Translations under genes and position numbers: made by a program
Shown here: positions 49,590-61,797 of the stretch, piece by piece
Layout of the letters: each line of letters begins with the position of its first letter
Position numbering within the stretch: the stretch's first letter is position 1
Assembly (NCBI RefSeq): GCF_963678635.1
Contig: NC_087065.1
Coordinates: forward strand, 10,377,579-10,441,578
DNA: 64,000 nt
Direction of reading: 5' to 3'
DNA from: Symsagittifera roscoffensis
Lineage: Eukaryota > Xenacoelomorpha > Acoela > Convolutidae
Notes under the pieces: model-generated
What the model was told of the DNA's origin: nothing
Database searches by the model: none
The model's input: the letters and a program-made list of their open reading frames with translations, nothing else

Positions 49590-50120
49590 TCAAAAAATTT
49601 TGTAAGATTTGATAGTAGGCAAAAAGATCAGGAGAGGATTTTTTTTCGGCGACCCTGAAATGCTACGTGTGCTTGAAAAATCCAAGCTTTGGTTGGCTGA
49701 CGGAACTTTCAAGGTCACCCCGAAAATGTTTTATCAACTTTACTCTATACTCGTTTGTCTTTCGGGAATAGCCCCCGCTTGCATGTATGCGTTCCTGCCC
49801 AATAAAACAGAAAAAACCTACCATCGTTTCTTAGAAGCCCTAAGATTACTAGCCCTGATAGTAGACCAGAAAAAGTTTTGCTGGATTTTGAGCAGGCATC
49901 TATTCAAGCGTTTAGGAAAAATTTTATAAAGTCCGAGCTGTCAGGATGTTATTTTCATCTTTCACAAAATTATATGAGAAAAATCGCGGAACTCGGATTG
50001 AAAAAGGATAACGAAACAAAGCATGAGTTCGCTTTAGCACTTAAATTGTTACCCTCACTGGCTTTTGAAAAAAGAAGAAATAGGAAATTCATACGATAAA
50101 ATAGTGGAGGAATTCAAATA
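49590..50120 (+). pseudogene. MULE-type transposase fragment, frameshifted
   Basis: The first frame (about 49609-49890) reads LWLADGTFKVTPKMF, then QLYSILVC and LPNKTEKTYHRFLEAL. This is the conserved start of the MULE transposase core with its first catalytic Asp. The second frame (49878-50099) continues LLDFEQASIQAF and GCYFHLSQN, the DFE and GCxFHxxQ motifs of the same domain. One frameshift near 49885 joins them and another follows near 50075. The N-terminal zinc-binding region, the rest of the core and the terminal inverted repeats are not seen. It lies about 150 bp from the 5' edge of the LINE. Confidence 0.78.
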
Positions 50121-51586
50121 GTATGCGATTGCACCATAAGCTTGGGAACCGAGGAAAAACCCCCTCCCTACGGCTGGAACTACTATGCATTAACAAAACC
50201 TGATCAATTTGCCTTGCGACGATTTGTCGCTTTTCTGATTACGATGAACTGTCGTCTGCGACAAGTCTCGACTGCGACGAGTTCTCGCCATGACTAGTTT
50301 TAACTGAGGAGCGCGCTACATGAACATTAAGTTTCGGCTCACAATTTCACAATCCGGAAAAAAATATCCCGATGAAAACGATTTTTTGTAAAGTTATCGA
50401 GAATAAAACAAGTTCTTTCTGTTCTGTCCGTACATTTTTTTGATTTTTTAAAAAATTACATTTTTTTCCAGGTCATGAGGAAGGAATTGTGTGTTGCACA
50501 TTTACTGCAGGTTTATAGTTGGTTACTGCTCGGCTGATGATGTTTATTTCACTCGTTCTCTCCCTTTGTTCACGTCTTTTGTCTTTGTTCACTTGTCGAT
50601 TGAAGTTATTGAGAGGTGGGCTAGTGGTATTATAACACTTGCCACAAAAGACTGCAGGCGCCTATGCATTTCTGATGACTTTATGCGCCATAAAAGTGAC
50701 ACGCCTTTTGTGAACCTCCAGTTTAGTTTTGAACGCGTTTCGATCGCCTCCTCAAATACCCAATTTTCTACTTGTCTCTCTTTCCTCCGCTCCACCGAGT
50801 TTTTTGTCCCCCTTCCTCTAGTCCGACCAGCTGCCTGTTTATGATCGGGAATGTGCAAACGAAACACTTCAATAAAGTTGAATCGTAAAAGCGACAAAAA
50901 ACATACAATATGTTTTACAATGTCATTTCTCGCATAAATGATCCTTTTAACCAAAGACCGGTTTATAATTATTGCCCCTAATTTACTCCGAACATACAGT
51001 TCGTTTCACGCTTGACTTCACTCCCTTTTTGAAACGCAATCAGCTCAACAAAGGGCAAAATTAGACAACAAAAGGCTCCCCTTTTTAAGCTATTTAAATA
51101 AATGTCTCAAATTTTTTATCGTAAATTTTTCGACAAAGATCTGTCTAAATTATTTACAACGCAGCCTTTAATTCCGACAATTTCAGCTCAGGATAAATCA
51201 AAAGTGTTGCTACATTTTTATTGCACTCTCTAAACGGCTCGATTTCTATTGGCCACTTTTGAACAGGTATTGTAGGACTGATTTATCGCCAGTGAATTGG
51301 AGTCATTTTTAATCATTAGATTCCAGTGTCGATTTGAAAAACCAATATTTTACTTGGAAAATTCGTGAAATCAGTTGTTAAAAAACCAGTTAAAATAATT
51401 TGCACAAATCAGTAAATTTAATTTCTATATTTGGCTTTTATATGCTGTGTTTTATTAAAGTGAAGGTGTTTTATTTGAGCAAGTTTTAGCAGTTCAATTA
51501 AAAATTTTGTTTATTGAATTTAATTTATCCGAGTTGAAAATTCCTGTTTCTGAAAAATCAGAAAAATTAGTTTTCATTTGCCAAAA
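50121..51586. other. Intergenic, transposon-derived in part; no intact gene
   Basis: A 121-codon minus-strand frame (50589-50954) has a basic stretch RTRGRGTKNSVERRKER and a WRIKSSEMHRRLQSF segment. The segment faintly resembles the WRC...CxGRL end of a FLYWCH finger, a domain often found with MULE transposases. Its Cys residues are absent and its orientation is opposite to 49590-50120. The CGAC-rich stretch 50210-50310 resembles the repeat at 41.6-41.8 kb. The last 600 bp should include the promoter of the next gene, but no clear TATA box is seen. Confidence 0.35.
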
Positions 51587-54500
51587 ATGGATCTTCAGAA
51601 TCACCAGCAAAATCATCCGGCTTTGATGTTGTACAGAAAGTATCTGGACCAGAACTGTAATATGCCAAGGTATGCAAACATTATCTCTAAATTTCAGCAC
51701 TTTTTAAATTCCATTCTAGTAGAGTGACGTTTAATAAGTGTAGTAGGTGCCGTAAACTCACTTTTTAATATATTTTCATTATTAAATTCAACATTTTTTG
51801 TTTATTTAAGAGACTTATAAATCTATACTGACTTGGCTTGCTTTTTGTTTACCAATTTAAATTCTAAACCTTTTAAGTGATTCCAATTTAATTAATCGCT
51901 CAATTAGGACTTTGAAGATCCTCCCAAAAAGTATACACGCACCAGCTTATAAGAAAATGCACCTTCTTGAATAATCTGTCGAAAATCTATCCAAACATAA
52001 ATCAAAATCATCGCCTAGATTTTAATAATCGCCGGCTAAAAAGATAAAACACTTTACTTTGTCAAAAAAGTGTAAAAATCAATTAAAGAAGATATTTTAA
52101 ATAAAATCTTGAAATCATTTTTTGGTTAATTCCTTTAGTTTTTCAATAAGTTGCAAAAAAAACTCATCCTACTTGGTGAAAAAGTTGAGATAAAAACTTC
52201 AAATATCAAAATGGATTTATCACATAGAACTTCCGACCAGTTTCAAAACGGAAAAAATCAACGGTGAGAAATCATTTTGACAAATTTATAAAGGCACCGA
52301 TTGCCTTTTCGGATGATAAATTAGTAAATTATCATAACTTATTCATACAGTTGAAAAGAGTTAATCAATAATTAACATTATCTAAATTTTTTCTAGGCTT
52401 CCAAACTTGTACGACCAAGTCAATCTCGCCTCCCAGGTTCCACCCAACAGTTCCTCCGCGACCACTCTTCTGAGCCAAAATGGAACCCCAATGTCAACAG
52501 TTCCGCTTCCCCCTCGTCCCATTCTGGGGGGCTCCATGGCGGGAAACTCGATCTCCTCGACTGGTTTCACCCACCCTGCCTTGGCCTCTCTGAGTCATCA
52601 GGCCAGTTTGGCCATGATGGATTTGACCCCTAATACCATTCCGAAGAACATGGGGCAGGCAGCGGGACTAGGACATCATGCCGGATTTCCAGGTTGGAAC
52701 CGTGGTAGTTTTGAGTGATTTTTTCAACTGCATATTTTGATGTGTTTACTTTGTTATTTTCCTGAATTTAGACCTAAATCTAGTGTAGTTATAACTGAAA
52801 ACTCTTTATTGTACAAAATTGGTCACGACAAAATATTGGTTTTTTGGAAAAAAAATTTTTTTTACAAGTTTTGGTTTAAGTTGAGTTTTATTCCAGGTGG
52901 AAATATTCATCACAATGCACTCGCAGCTATGACTGCAAATTTGAACCCGTCAGCAGCTGCGGCTATGCTTTTCAACCCTATGTTGTTCCAACAAAATCTG
53001 AATGGGATGACAAACGGAAACAATAATCCGACTGGATCACTTCCCGCAATATTTGCCGGCGGAGTCTCGGGGATTCCGTCTGCCGACGATCGAGTGAAGT
53101 TAGCGACCCTTCAGAACCACTTGTTTTATTTGCAACATCAGCAGCGACAGCAACAGGCGAACCTTTTGGCATCAGCAACGACTTCGATTGTGTCAGAAAA
53201 ACAAGATGAAGTATCGCCGACTATTCGAAAAACACCTGAAGCGTCAGAAGAGTTACCGGGTGGCAAAACCAGCCCTTATGAGACACCTCATCTAGGTTTA
53301 AAGAGGTTAGTTTGTATAAGTATTCTTCTTTTCTTACCAAACATAAATCGGATACTTTTTGTTGCATTTTTTATATTTCATGAAGCTGCGAGAAAAGCAG
53401 GAAGTTAAATCTCAGTCGACGAGTAAAACTTACAGCCTTTTGGTTTATTGGTACTTTTAAGTGAATCATTGATAAGCTTTGCGGTTAAGTATTGTCAACA
53501 TTTGATTGAATAATTTAAATTTGACACTTCCTAACTGCTTAAATTTGATTACAGAACTCTCGATAGCTCCCATAGTTGTGAAATAATTCATCCTTCGGAT
53601 GCGGAATGCCAGAGAAAAAACAAGGAAGCCAAAATCAGCCCGAAACTGAGCGAGTCCGGTAGTTTTGGCAAAAATGACACTTCCCTTCTTAGTCCAGAAG
53701 CATCTGCATCCGGAGAACAGAATTATGCCAGTCAAACACCGGCAATCACGAAATCACCAGGTTTGTTAACCCATTAGCTACATTCTGATTGTTTATTTTG
53801 ACAACAGCTCTAATTTTATACAGATTTTTATCTGTAAAATCATTACGAAAGGTAATTTTTATCCTGACATAATTTATGCTAATTGCAGGTGGTTCGAGCC
53901 GTAATATTCCTGTCACAAAGCCTTAATTTTATGCAGTTTCAGTCTTGTTTTTACAACGGCTAGTTTATAGTATGATTAGATCAATTATTCGCAAAAGACT
54001 TAACCACAATCGAGATATTTCATTGAAAGCTTTTTACGACCTCTGTTTTTTAATTGATGAGTTTCAATTGATGTAATTACATGCACAACTGATCTCAGGT
54101 TGTTGATCAAGTATATTACAGGTGAATTATTAATCAACATAGCCCAATATCCGGATCGCTACTGGGCATTTTTAATCATTTTGCCGAGCTACGCCATCTG
54201 CTCGATATATCCGGCTGCAAATATATCCCTGCAAAAAAATCAAACGAATTTACTGACAAAAAGGAAAGATCATAAAATAAACAAAGCAAATTATCTTTGT
54301 GTTTTCTTTACTTTGATGTAGCTTTGAAAAAATAATAAAAATAAGGAACAAAAAACGTCGTGTTTTCATAAGAATTTCCGCATATTTTCTTCCAAACCGA
54401 CTTTTAGTATATATTTTGACTCATTTAGCATCCAAATTTGATTAATTTGTTGCAAAAAACAAACGTTCAAAAATCTCTTTTTTGTTCTTCAGAGTTGAAA

Positions 54501-57208
54501 GACATTTTGTGCTGTTTAAAGATTTCTTGTGGTAGTTAAGCCAACGAGAGGATTTGAAGACGTCAAGAGTGTTGTAATCCTGTTGTAATTGAGAATTGAG
54601 CCCTATACAAGTTAGATTCCTCATAAATGCACGTTTAATGACCAAGAATCAATAGGTGCAAAGCAGCTATGCTAATTAGTGACTTTGGCCGCTGAGGGCG
54701 ATAGATCTGGGTGCAAATTGATTCTTAATCTGGCTTCTAACTGATTTGCCCAAATTTATATCCGATGTCCTAACTTAATACCCCCACTTTTCAAACCCCT
54801 TCCTAAATCAAAATATCTAACACCTTTCATAGTACTATGCCTATGCTGCTCTTTTCTTTGAAGCTTAAAAAGTATTTTTAAGTAAAATAAGAAAAGTTTA
54901 ATTTTAAACTTATTTTTTCAGGTCTGGCTTCTGATAATAACTTTGTGGAAGTGATAAGCTTGAAAAATCATAAAGAAAAAATCGAATGTCCGCTGTGCAA
55001 AGAGGATATCGAGAAAAGAAATGTTTCTGGCCACCTGATGGAGGAATTCCAAATTCTGCAGAAGAAGTTTCTTAGAAACAAGTAAGCTTTGTTACCATGA
55101 ATCTTCAAAAATGAATCTGATTCGTTGAAAGGCAAATTGAGTCCCGTCCAAAATTCCAAAATTACGCAGTCTTTTTTCAATTCAAAAATTGGACGCATGT
55201 GATTTAATTCGTTACCAAACTTTTTAAATAGTCGGCATTAGGATTTATAGATCCCTTTAACTATTTCCTCCCTCAATTGCAATAGTCGAGGGGGTTTGTT
55301 ACTTGCTACAAAATTCACACATGATATGCTTAACCCTTGAATTAGTTCCTTATAGGGGGGATTCGCTAGTTGGTATCATATGGAGGGGTGTCGGGGGGGG
55401 GGGGGGGTTGTTAAAGAGATCCGGACTCATTTTAAGGGAGCCAATCATTTTGCTATTGGAAACAACGAATCCAAGAAATCCAATTAGTTATTCAACTGGC
55501 ATTTTGAATTTCATGTTATTGGGTTTGTGGTTTATAAGCTAGTGGCGACCTTTTAAACAAAAACAATCAATTGTCTGCAAATTGCTGACCGACTTATCAC
55601 TGCCAATTTTTTCGACCTGAAAACCCAAAATATACCTTTTAAGATTCCAGTTGTCAGTTTACCCTCCACAAAACAGCTTCCTTTTTTGAGCTGCTAGTTT
55701 GTTGTTATTTAAATTTGTAAAATCTCACCCAAACTGTGCGTAATCGACAAAAATGTCATTCAAAGTTTGGTCAATTATGTTCCGATTAGGTTGACCTTAA
55801 TTTGCATCTGTTATTAAATTAACACAGAAGTTAAGAATGCTTTCATGCTTGATTAAAAGGGAGCTTGGTTGAATTAGAATGGAACTATTTAATTTGAAAC
55901 TAGAGTATAAAGAAGTTCCGACCACAGAAAATCTACGCGATTTTGTGTCAAACTTCTAAAACTGTTTAAATTAAGTGTTAAAGTAAACTAAACAACTTTA
56001 ATCAATCCAATGCAGATGGTAGCCTAAATTGGGGTTTACCTGGGAGCTTCATTTGATGTTCTTCAGCTGTTTTTTAAAATACCAACACCACGTGACAAAA
56101 CAAGGAAAAGCTAGCAATTATACTAATCGTTTTTTTTTAGAAATGGAAGGAGTGAACAAACGACATCCCAGATCTCAGAGGAAAGACTTCAAACATTTTC
56201 GCGAATCCGATCAAATCGACAGGAAAGAATATCATGTCAGTTTTTTCCCATTCTAGTTAAACCTTTGCAATATTTATCTTTTATTTGAAGTTTTGGGTTA
56301 AGCTTTAATCAGCATTTCTTATCTTTTTTAAAATTATCTACATACTGTTCAAATTTAAATGCAATTGAAATCTCAAAAATTTAGAAAAAAAACGTGCTTC
56401 TTGCTCAAAATAAATAAAGCAATTTTCTTTCAGGTTTGGCTGGCAAGTTGAGACACTTCAAGCATTCGTACCCGTCAATGATAGGAGTAGCAACTGACTC
56501 CAAAACATCCACTCGGAACAGCACAGCTCCTGGGAAAACGTCGCCCCGGGAAATATCTTCTTCCCAATTAAGCTCTAGAGCCACCCCTGTGAGCTTCATG
56601 AAGGAGGAGGCAGAGGATATTCCTCTCAGCTCACCTTTGATGTCTCCCAGTTCGGTAATCAGAAACAGCCTGGATCACTTTGACAAGTTCTCGACACCAA
56701 AGAACCAATTCGATAAGGTAGCTTATTGTTTTCTAATAAACCTCATCGAAAATGCTCATAAAGCATCTAGATCATCATTAAAAAGAGTGAAACAAGCAGA
56801 AATAACGCTAAGATATGAACGTTTGGTGTCTTTTCCTGTTGAAAAAAAAATATTTTAACATTTTCAGCCAATAAAGAATACTGCCTGATGCGGAGAGGTT
56901 TTCAATGTTTTCAAAGTGGATCAATCTTCTGAAAAAAAAAATGCCAACCCAACTTTTTTCAGGATCTTTCTCCCAATGGAAACAAAAGACTTCTTCTTAT
57001 CGAGTCAATTCTGAGCAGTGACTCCAATTTTAACGGACTGCAAAAGGAATCCGAAACGAAATTCACAGAAGCTACGAGTTCCGAAATTAGTCCCAAAATC
57101 CCGAGTCCCGCTGGATCGTTCCAGGAGCAGTATACACGCGACAATGACGTCATAGAAGGATCATTTAAGCGACTCACTTCGTCAGCCAATGAGATTCAAG
57201 TGCGATAA
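51587..57208 (+). CDS. RNF220: RNF220-like protein, apparently without a RING domain
   Basis: Eight exons with agreeing phases: 51587-51669, 52397-52692, 52897-53305, 53555-53760, 54922-55081, 56141-56235, 56434-56717 and 56963-57208 (592 aa). Animal RNF220 is a ubiquitin ligase with a disordered N-terminal half, a C-x2-C...H module, a QTFxRVRxNRQxR segment and a C-terminal RING. Here residues 1-330 are Pro/Ser/Ala/Gln-rich. C354/C357/H369 with a following Leu/Glu helix match the first module, and LQTFSRIRSNRQERI at 401-415 matches the second. Beyond that the sequence departs from the family: Ser/Thr/Pro-rich, with many SP sites, ending NEIQVR. No C3HC4 pattern occurs in exons 7-8 or in the 4 kb beyond, and AATAAA follows 25 bp after the stop. 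Either the RING was lost, or exons 7-8 are an alternative end. Family moderately sure. Confidence 0.7.
55393..55407 (+). repeat. G15 homopolymer (RNF220-like intron 5)
   Basis: Fifteen uninterrupted G residues, preceded by GGAGGGGTG at 55382. A G-quadruplex could form here. Length is likely variable or misread. Confidence 0.9.
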
Positions 57209-57232
57209 AAATTGACGAGTTAACTGTTTGCG

Positions 57233-57238
57233 AATAAA
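57233..57238 (+). terminator. Polyadenylation signal of the RNF220-like gene
   Basis: AATAAA begins 25 bp after the TAA at 57206-57208. This very short 3' UTR supports the gene ending here rather than continuing to a RING exon. Confidence 0.5.
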
Positions 57239-57921
57239 ATTGCACCTCGCACGCAGTGCAACAATTGCACGTTCATCAAAAGAAGCTGCACTGGCTGAGC
57301 ACGGATGTAAATTCATGCACTATGCATCAAAATCATCAGATATAATTTGTAATGGCAGAGAGTGTTGGTGGCAGAGGGTGTTGGATATTTATCATAACTA
57401 TAAATTTTAACCTATTCCATAGTAAAGTTCAAATATTTTCATTTAAGTTTTTTTTTACTTTTAACTAGGTAAAAACTAGACCCAATAGATCACACGACTT
57501 CATATATCAAAAAATATATGTTTACAAAATGCAATTGCGCATGCGTTTAAAAAGTTTTCAGACAGAATACACAAAATTGGTTAAAAAACATTATTAGAAC
57601 TAATTAACAGTGAAATGAGTACATGATTTTTCAACTTTTTGTAACTTTGGTTTTTTAATTTTCTGTCTGTTACTAGGACGTGAAATTTTTTAATGAAAAA
57701 ATTTTGTATCAAAACAAAATATATTGATATATTTTACTATTTTACACATTTTTTAAAAAACAGGAGGTTTGCATATTTGATTCAAAGGTGATAATGATGC
57801 TCAAAAAAAATTTTCTTCGATAAAAAATAAATGAATAAACTGAAATCCAGCAGAGTCAAAAGCCTCATAACAAATTTCGAATCAAATTATTTTCAAAAAG
57901 GTGACTCAAATTAAGCTAGCG

Positions 57922-58049
57922 TTTAGTCGATAGAGAATGGTTATCTTGCAAGATCTTGTAAGTTTTTTGCAAGACCTTTTAAAGTATTACAAAATCTTTC
58001 AAAGATTCTTGCAAGATTCTTGCACGATAATCATCCTTGATCGACTAGG
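57922..58049. mobile_element. Short foldback/MITE-like element
   Basis: TTTAGTCGATAGAGAATGGT then TATCTTGCAAGA at the left pairs in reverse complement with TCTTGCACGATAATCATCCT then TGATCGACTAGG at the right. Between them the motif CAAGATTCTTG and its halves recur four or five times. About 128 bp, non-coding. Confidence 0.75.
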
Positions 58050-59600
58050 GAGCAACTCTGTCTAGGATCACAACTTTTTAAAAGCATTCGCCTTCACAAC
58101 TTTTTAAAAAATAATTCAATTTGTTTTTTGTTGTTTTGCATTTGGCTCAAAGTATTACTTGACAACCTATTGCTTGGTTTTTGCTTGGTAAGAAAAAAAA
58201 TTTTATTTAGAACTAATCAAGTTTTTTGTGAAAAAAGTGTCTTGAACTTGCCAAAGTTGTCGGTCACATCTTGTTTTTTTTGTAAATCTTGGTTTTTCTA
58301 AACGAATTCCACATGGCTTCCAAATAAAACTGTTCCAAAACAAACATAACGCTTTTGCTCCAACTGTCAGAAATTCCTCTGAGGAACATGGATATCGTTT
58401 TGATCGGAAATTTTGATTTTGATTCAACAGCTTTGAAGCACTGATATTCACTGCAGAATCCACTCAAAAATATAACAGTTATGTGCTCGATTGCCATTTG
58501 CTGCGCTAAATCAAGTACCACAAAGATCGGTATTTCATTGTGAACTTTTTCTGTCGTCAAAAACTAGTGTTGTTTCAGAATCTTTGAAATAATTTTTATT
58601 GGAAAAAACGGAGGATTTTGAATGGAATACAATTCAAGCGGAATACAAATCAAGTGTTCGGTACTTCAAGTGCCTTCTTTTGCCAAAAAAAACTATTACA
58701 AATTTTATGAAAGAAAGCCAGAAGTAAAGATTTTTTTTGGAAAATAGCATTATCAGAAACTGATTTTTTTTGTAAATTTTTTGACAATCTTTATCGTGGC
58801 GCAAAAAGAGGAGTTCAACGAAAGCCAAGAGTGTGGAAATAATTAAAATTAATCCTATATCAGGAACTTTTAGCAACACTTTTTTTGAAAATTGAAAAAC
58901 AGAACAAAACAAAACAAACAAAACTCATAAAATGTTTTTTGAAACAACAAAAAATTGTTTAAATTAAAAAAAAAAATCAGGACAAAACTCTGAAAAAAGA
59001 GAACTGAAGTAAATATAAAACTTCACGGCCTATATGAAAGCAAACCGCCGCACTAAGAAATAAGCCTGCACCGAAATTAAAAATAAAACAAAATATAAAA
59101 TTCGGACTAAAACAAAAACTCAAAAATGTTTTTTAATTCAAAACTCAAGAAGTTTGAGTAACATACCAAAATTGACCCCTTTTTAAAGCTTGTTAGTGGT
59201 GCTTGATTTTGCGAGAAAAAAAAAGAATTTAAAAATATCTGCAAATATAATTTTGTAAGAAAATTTTTGTGCTCGGAAGCTTTCGTCCTAATTGTACCAA
59301 GACAAGGCTTCATACTGGGTGAAACCATTAATCCGGTTGAAGTTTTTGTTTTTCACACTATTTAGAATAATCTTTTTAGCAAAGCAAAAAATGCATATAT
59401 TTGAGCTGCTACTATTTTTTTGAAAATTGAAGTTAATATCTCACCGTTTGCGCCGTTCTCAGTCAATTTTGAGAAAATGTAAATTATAAAAACTGAATAA
59501 GACGAAAAAAGAAACAAAAATATGGAAAATGCGTATTTGTGAAAACAAAACTTGAGAAGAATGTTGTTTCAGCTAGTTAAAAAAATGATTAGGCAAAAAA

Positions 59601-59603
<3 letters not shown>

Positions 59604-59637
<34 letters not shown>
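59604..59637. repeat. (AT)17 microsatellite
   Basis: Uninterrupted AT dinucleotides for 34 bp. Confidence 0.95.
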
Positions 59638-59641
<4 letters not shown>

Positions 59642-60254
59642 AGTAGCTTTAACTTTTCCTTATGTAGCCTTGTGCCTAGAAAGAGTTTTGCAATCCAGTA
59701 TTATAACTAATTTTCACGTGAATTTTCTTTTGTTTACAGGGTTCAACTCATGTACTCATTCATCTACTGGTCTTTCTATCAGAAAAACTTAAGCAGACAT
59801 TTTTTGAGCATTTCAGAGTTTAAGTATCCGTTCAATGCATTTTTTTTCGTTTTTTTTCTACTTTTTCAGTTTAATAGGTTTCGGCTGATATTTTATCAGC
59901 TTTGTGGCGGGCCTCAATTTGCTACATACGGTGAGCCAAAAAGTATTTATGTGTGTTTTATGGGGTTGGGAACCTAATAAATGTACGTTTTTCCTTACAT
60001 TATGCGTTTATTTGAGTTTTTTGTGTCATAAATTTTTTTTTTTGCTCAAGCATGTTGAGCTTTGTTACCACTTGATATTTTTTTGATCCTTGTTATTGTT
60101 ATTCTGGCGGCGTAGTTCTTTTAAAAACAGCCCTAATCATCGTAAAAACCTTGTAAATTTTTTTCTCGCTTTTTTACTTGATTCTCAAGTAGTGTTGTCC
60201 GCTTTGCCTCTATGTGAGAGTCTAAATTTATTTTAAAAAATGTAAAATGCCTAA

Positions 60255-60310
60255 CGCTAACCCTAACCCTAACCCTAATCCTAAACATAACCCCAACCCT
60301 AACCCTAACA
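60255..60310 (-). repeat. Interstitial telomeric repeat (CCCTAA)n
   Basis: CGCTAACCCTAACCCTAACC, then variant units (CCTAAT, CCTAAACATAAC, CCCCAACC), then two perfect CCCTAAC units. About nine hexamers, partly degenerate. The strand shown is the C-rich one, so TTAGGG reads on the minus strand. Confidence 0.9.
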
Positions 60311-61595
60311 AGCCTTCATACATGTCATAAGATACCGATCATTTTTGCATAATTTTAGAAAAACACTTCAGTCTTCTATGTGTAATAGATAGTTTTTTGT
60401 TCGAATTGAATTACTTCTTATTTTTTGAAAAAAATTCCAGAACTTGATAAAAAAAGTCAATTTTTGAACTCAATATTTAATGGGGGTTACTTATTTCAAA
60501 AATCTACATCTAAAGCCGCTTTTTATTCAATGGAACTAAGTTCAAATTGGGTGCACCTTCAATTTTGTTTTCGGTATTATTGGATCATTTTGTTTTACGA
60601 AACGGAAAGATCAGATAAAAATTTTAAATAAACAAGCTCCATAGAATATACTTAAACGCCTACGTCATAAAATTACGTTTAAAACATCTGGGAGCTTTGA
60701 TAAGATGTTTTTAAAATTGCTCAAAAGACCCAAAACTAGTCAGATAAAAAGTAATTCAGTGACTTATTTTACTTTGACTTTTTTCTAATTTTTTGATGTC
60801 TAATTCTTTTAAAGTGTGTCTTATTTGTTGATGTCTACCTCCTCTTCCGCCACGATGCGTCAAAAACAAAAGGACACATTTTTCATGTGCAATCTGATCA
60901 AGAATTCTGACAAACGAAAAAAAATGAGAAAGATTAAAAAGTTATTTCAAAGCCATTTACAAAACTTGAGATAGGTACATGGTCGACCATTTGATAACTA
61001 TGAAACCTTACTCCACTATTTGATAAACTTTTAAAAATTTGCCGGAAAGTTTTTTTGATGAGATTAGCGCAGCTTTTCAATGGCAGAGTTTGCTTTCCGC
61101 TTAACAAAGGAGCTGAACGGAACATTAAAAGAAATCACAAGTCAAACAAGGGAAAATCAAATTTGAGAGTGAATAATTTTTAAGATTTTTTCCTAGAAAA
61201 CAAAAAACCTCGACTTATATAAGAGTCTTCACTACGTTCCTTGACTTTCAAAATCAAAAGAATTAAACCAGACGAACACGTTTTCACACTCAAGAATACA
61301 GAAATATTTAAATTTAAAAAAACTGTAAATTCAGAAATATAATTTACTCAGCTTCATAATACAAGAGATATAAAGAAGTTATAGCACCATTTAGATTTCA
61401 TCTCCGAGTTTTCATAATTTCCTTAAATATTGATAGGACTTAGAGCTTTATCAGTTATATTTTAACAAATTACAATGGCGTCGATACTTGATGGAAGAAC
61501 CAAAGCAGGAAAAATATCCTAGTAATTTTTTACGCGGAAACTGCATTTTGGTGTCCTCAAGAGTCACACACAAACAGAACATTGAGCGGTTGCTC

Positions 61596-61601
61596 TTTAT
61601 T
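61596..61601 (-). terminator. Polyadenylation signal of the KLF-family gene
   Basis: TTTATT on the plus strand gives AATAAA on the minus strand, about 200 bp past the stop codon. Confidence 0.5.
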
Positions 61602-61797
61602 ATGAACTTTTATGAATAATTATAGTGAAATATTACAATAGCAAAATAAAATTCGCATAAGGTTTTGGATCAGGCTGAATAAACTGCAAAAATCAATTTT
61701 AGTGCAAATATTGGGGTTCCGACATATTTGCAAAATTTCATATTTGATATTTTTGAAACTTATTCTATACCAATTTTTTGCACATATCACTACAAAT

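Larger units (their letters stand above)
57239..61595. other. Intergenic, AT-rich; no gene seen
   Basis: Open frames of 60-98 codons (58203-58921 minus, 59750-60086 plus, 60425-60631 plus) are Phe/Lys-rich products of A and T runs without domains or splice context. No RING-like Cys pattern was found on the plus strand. Contents seen are a foldback element (57922-58049), a TA microsatellite (59604-59637) and an interstitial telomeric repeat (60255-60310). Confidence 0.5.

Noticed and set aside
50589-50954. 121-codon minus-strand frame as a FLYWCH-domain gene
   Set aside because: Only a few residues fit, the zinc-binding Cys are missing, and there is no start, splice site or adjoining exon. 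Kept as a note in the intergenic entry.
57239-59750. A RING exon for the RNF220-like gene
   Set aside because: I read the plus strand for a C-x2-C...C-x-H-x2-C pattern and found none; the frames here are Phe/Lys-rich.
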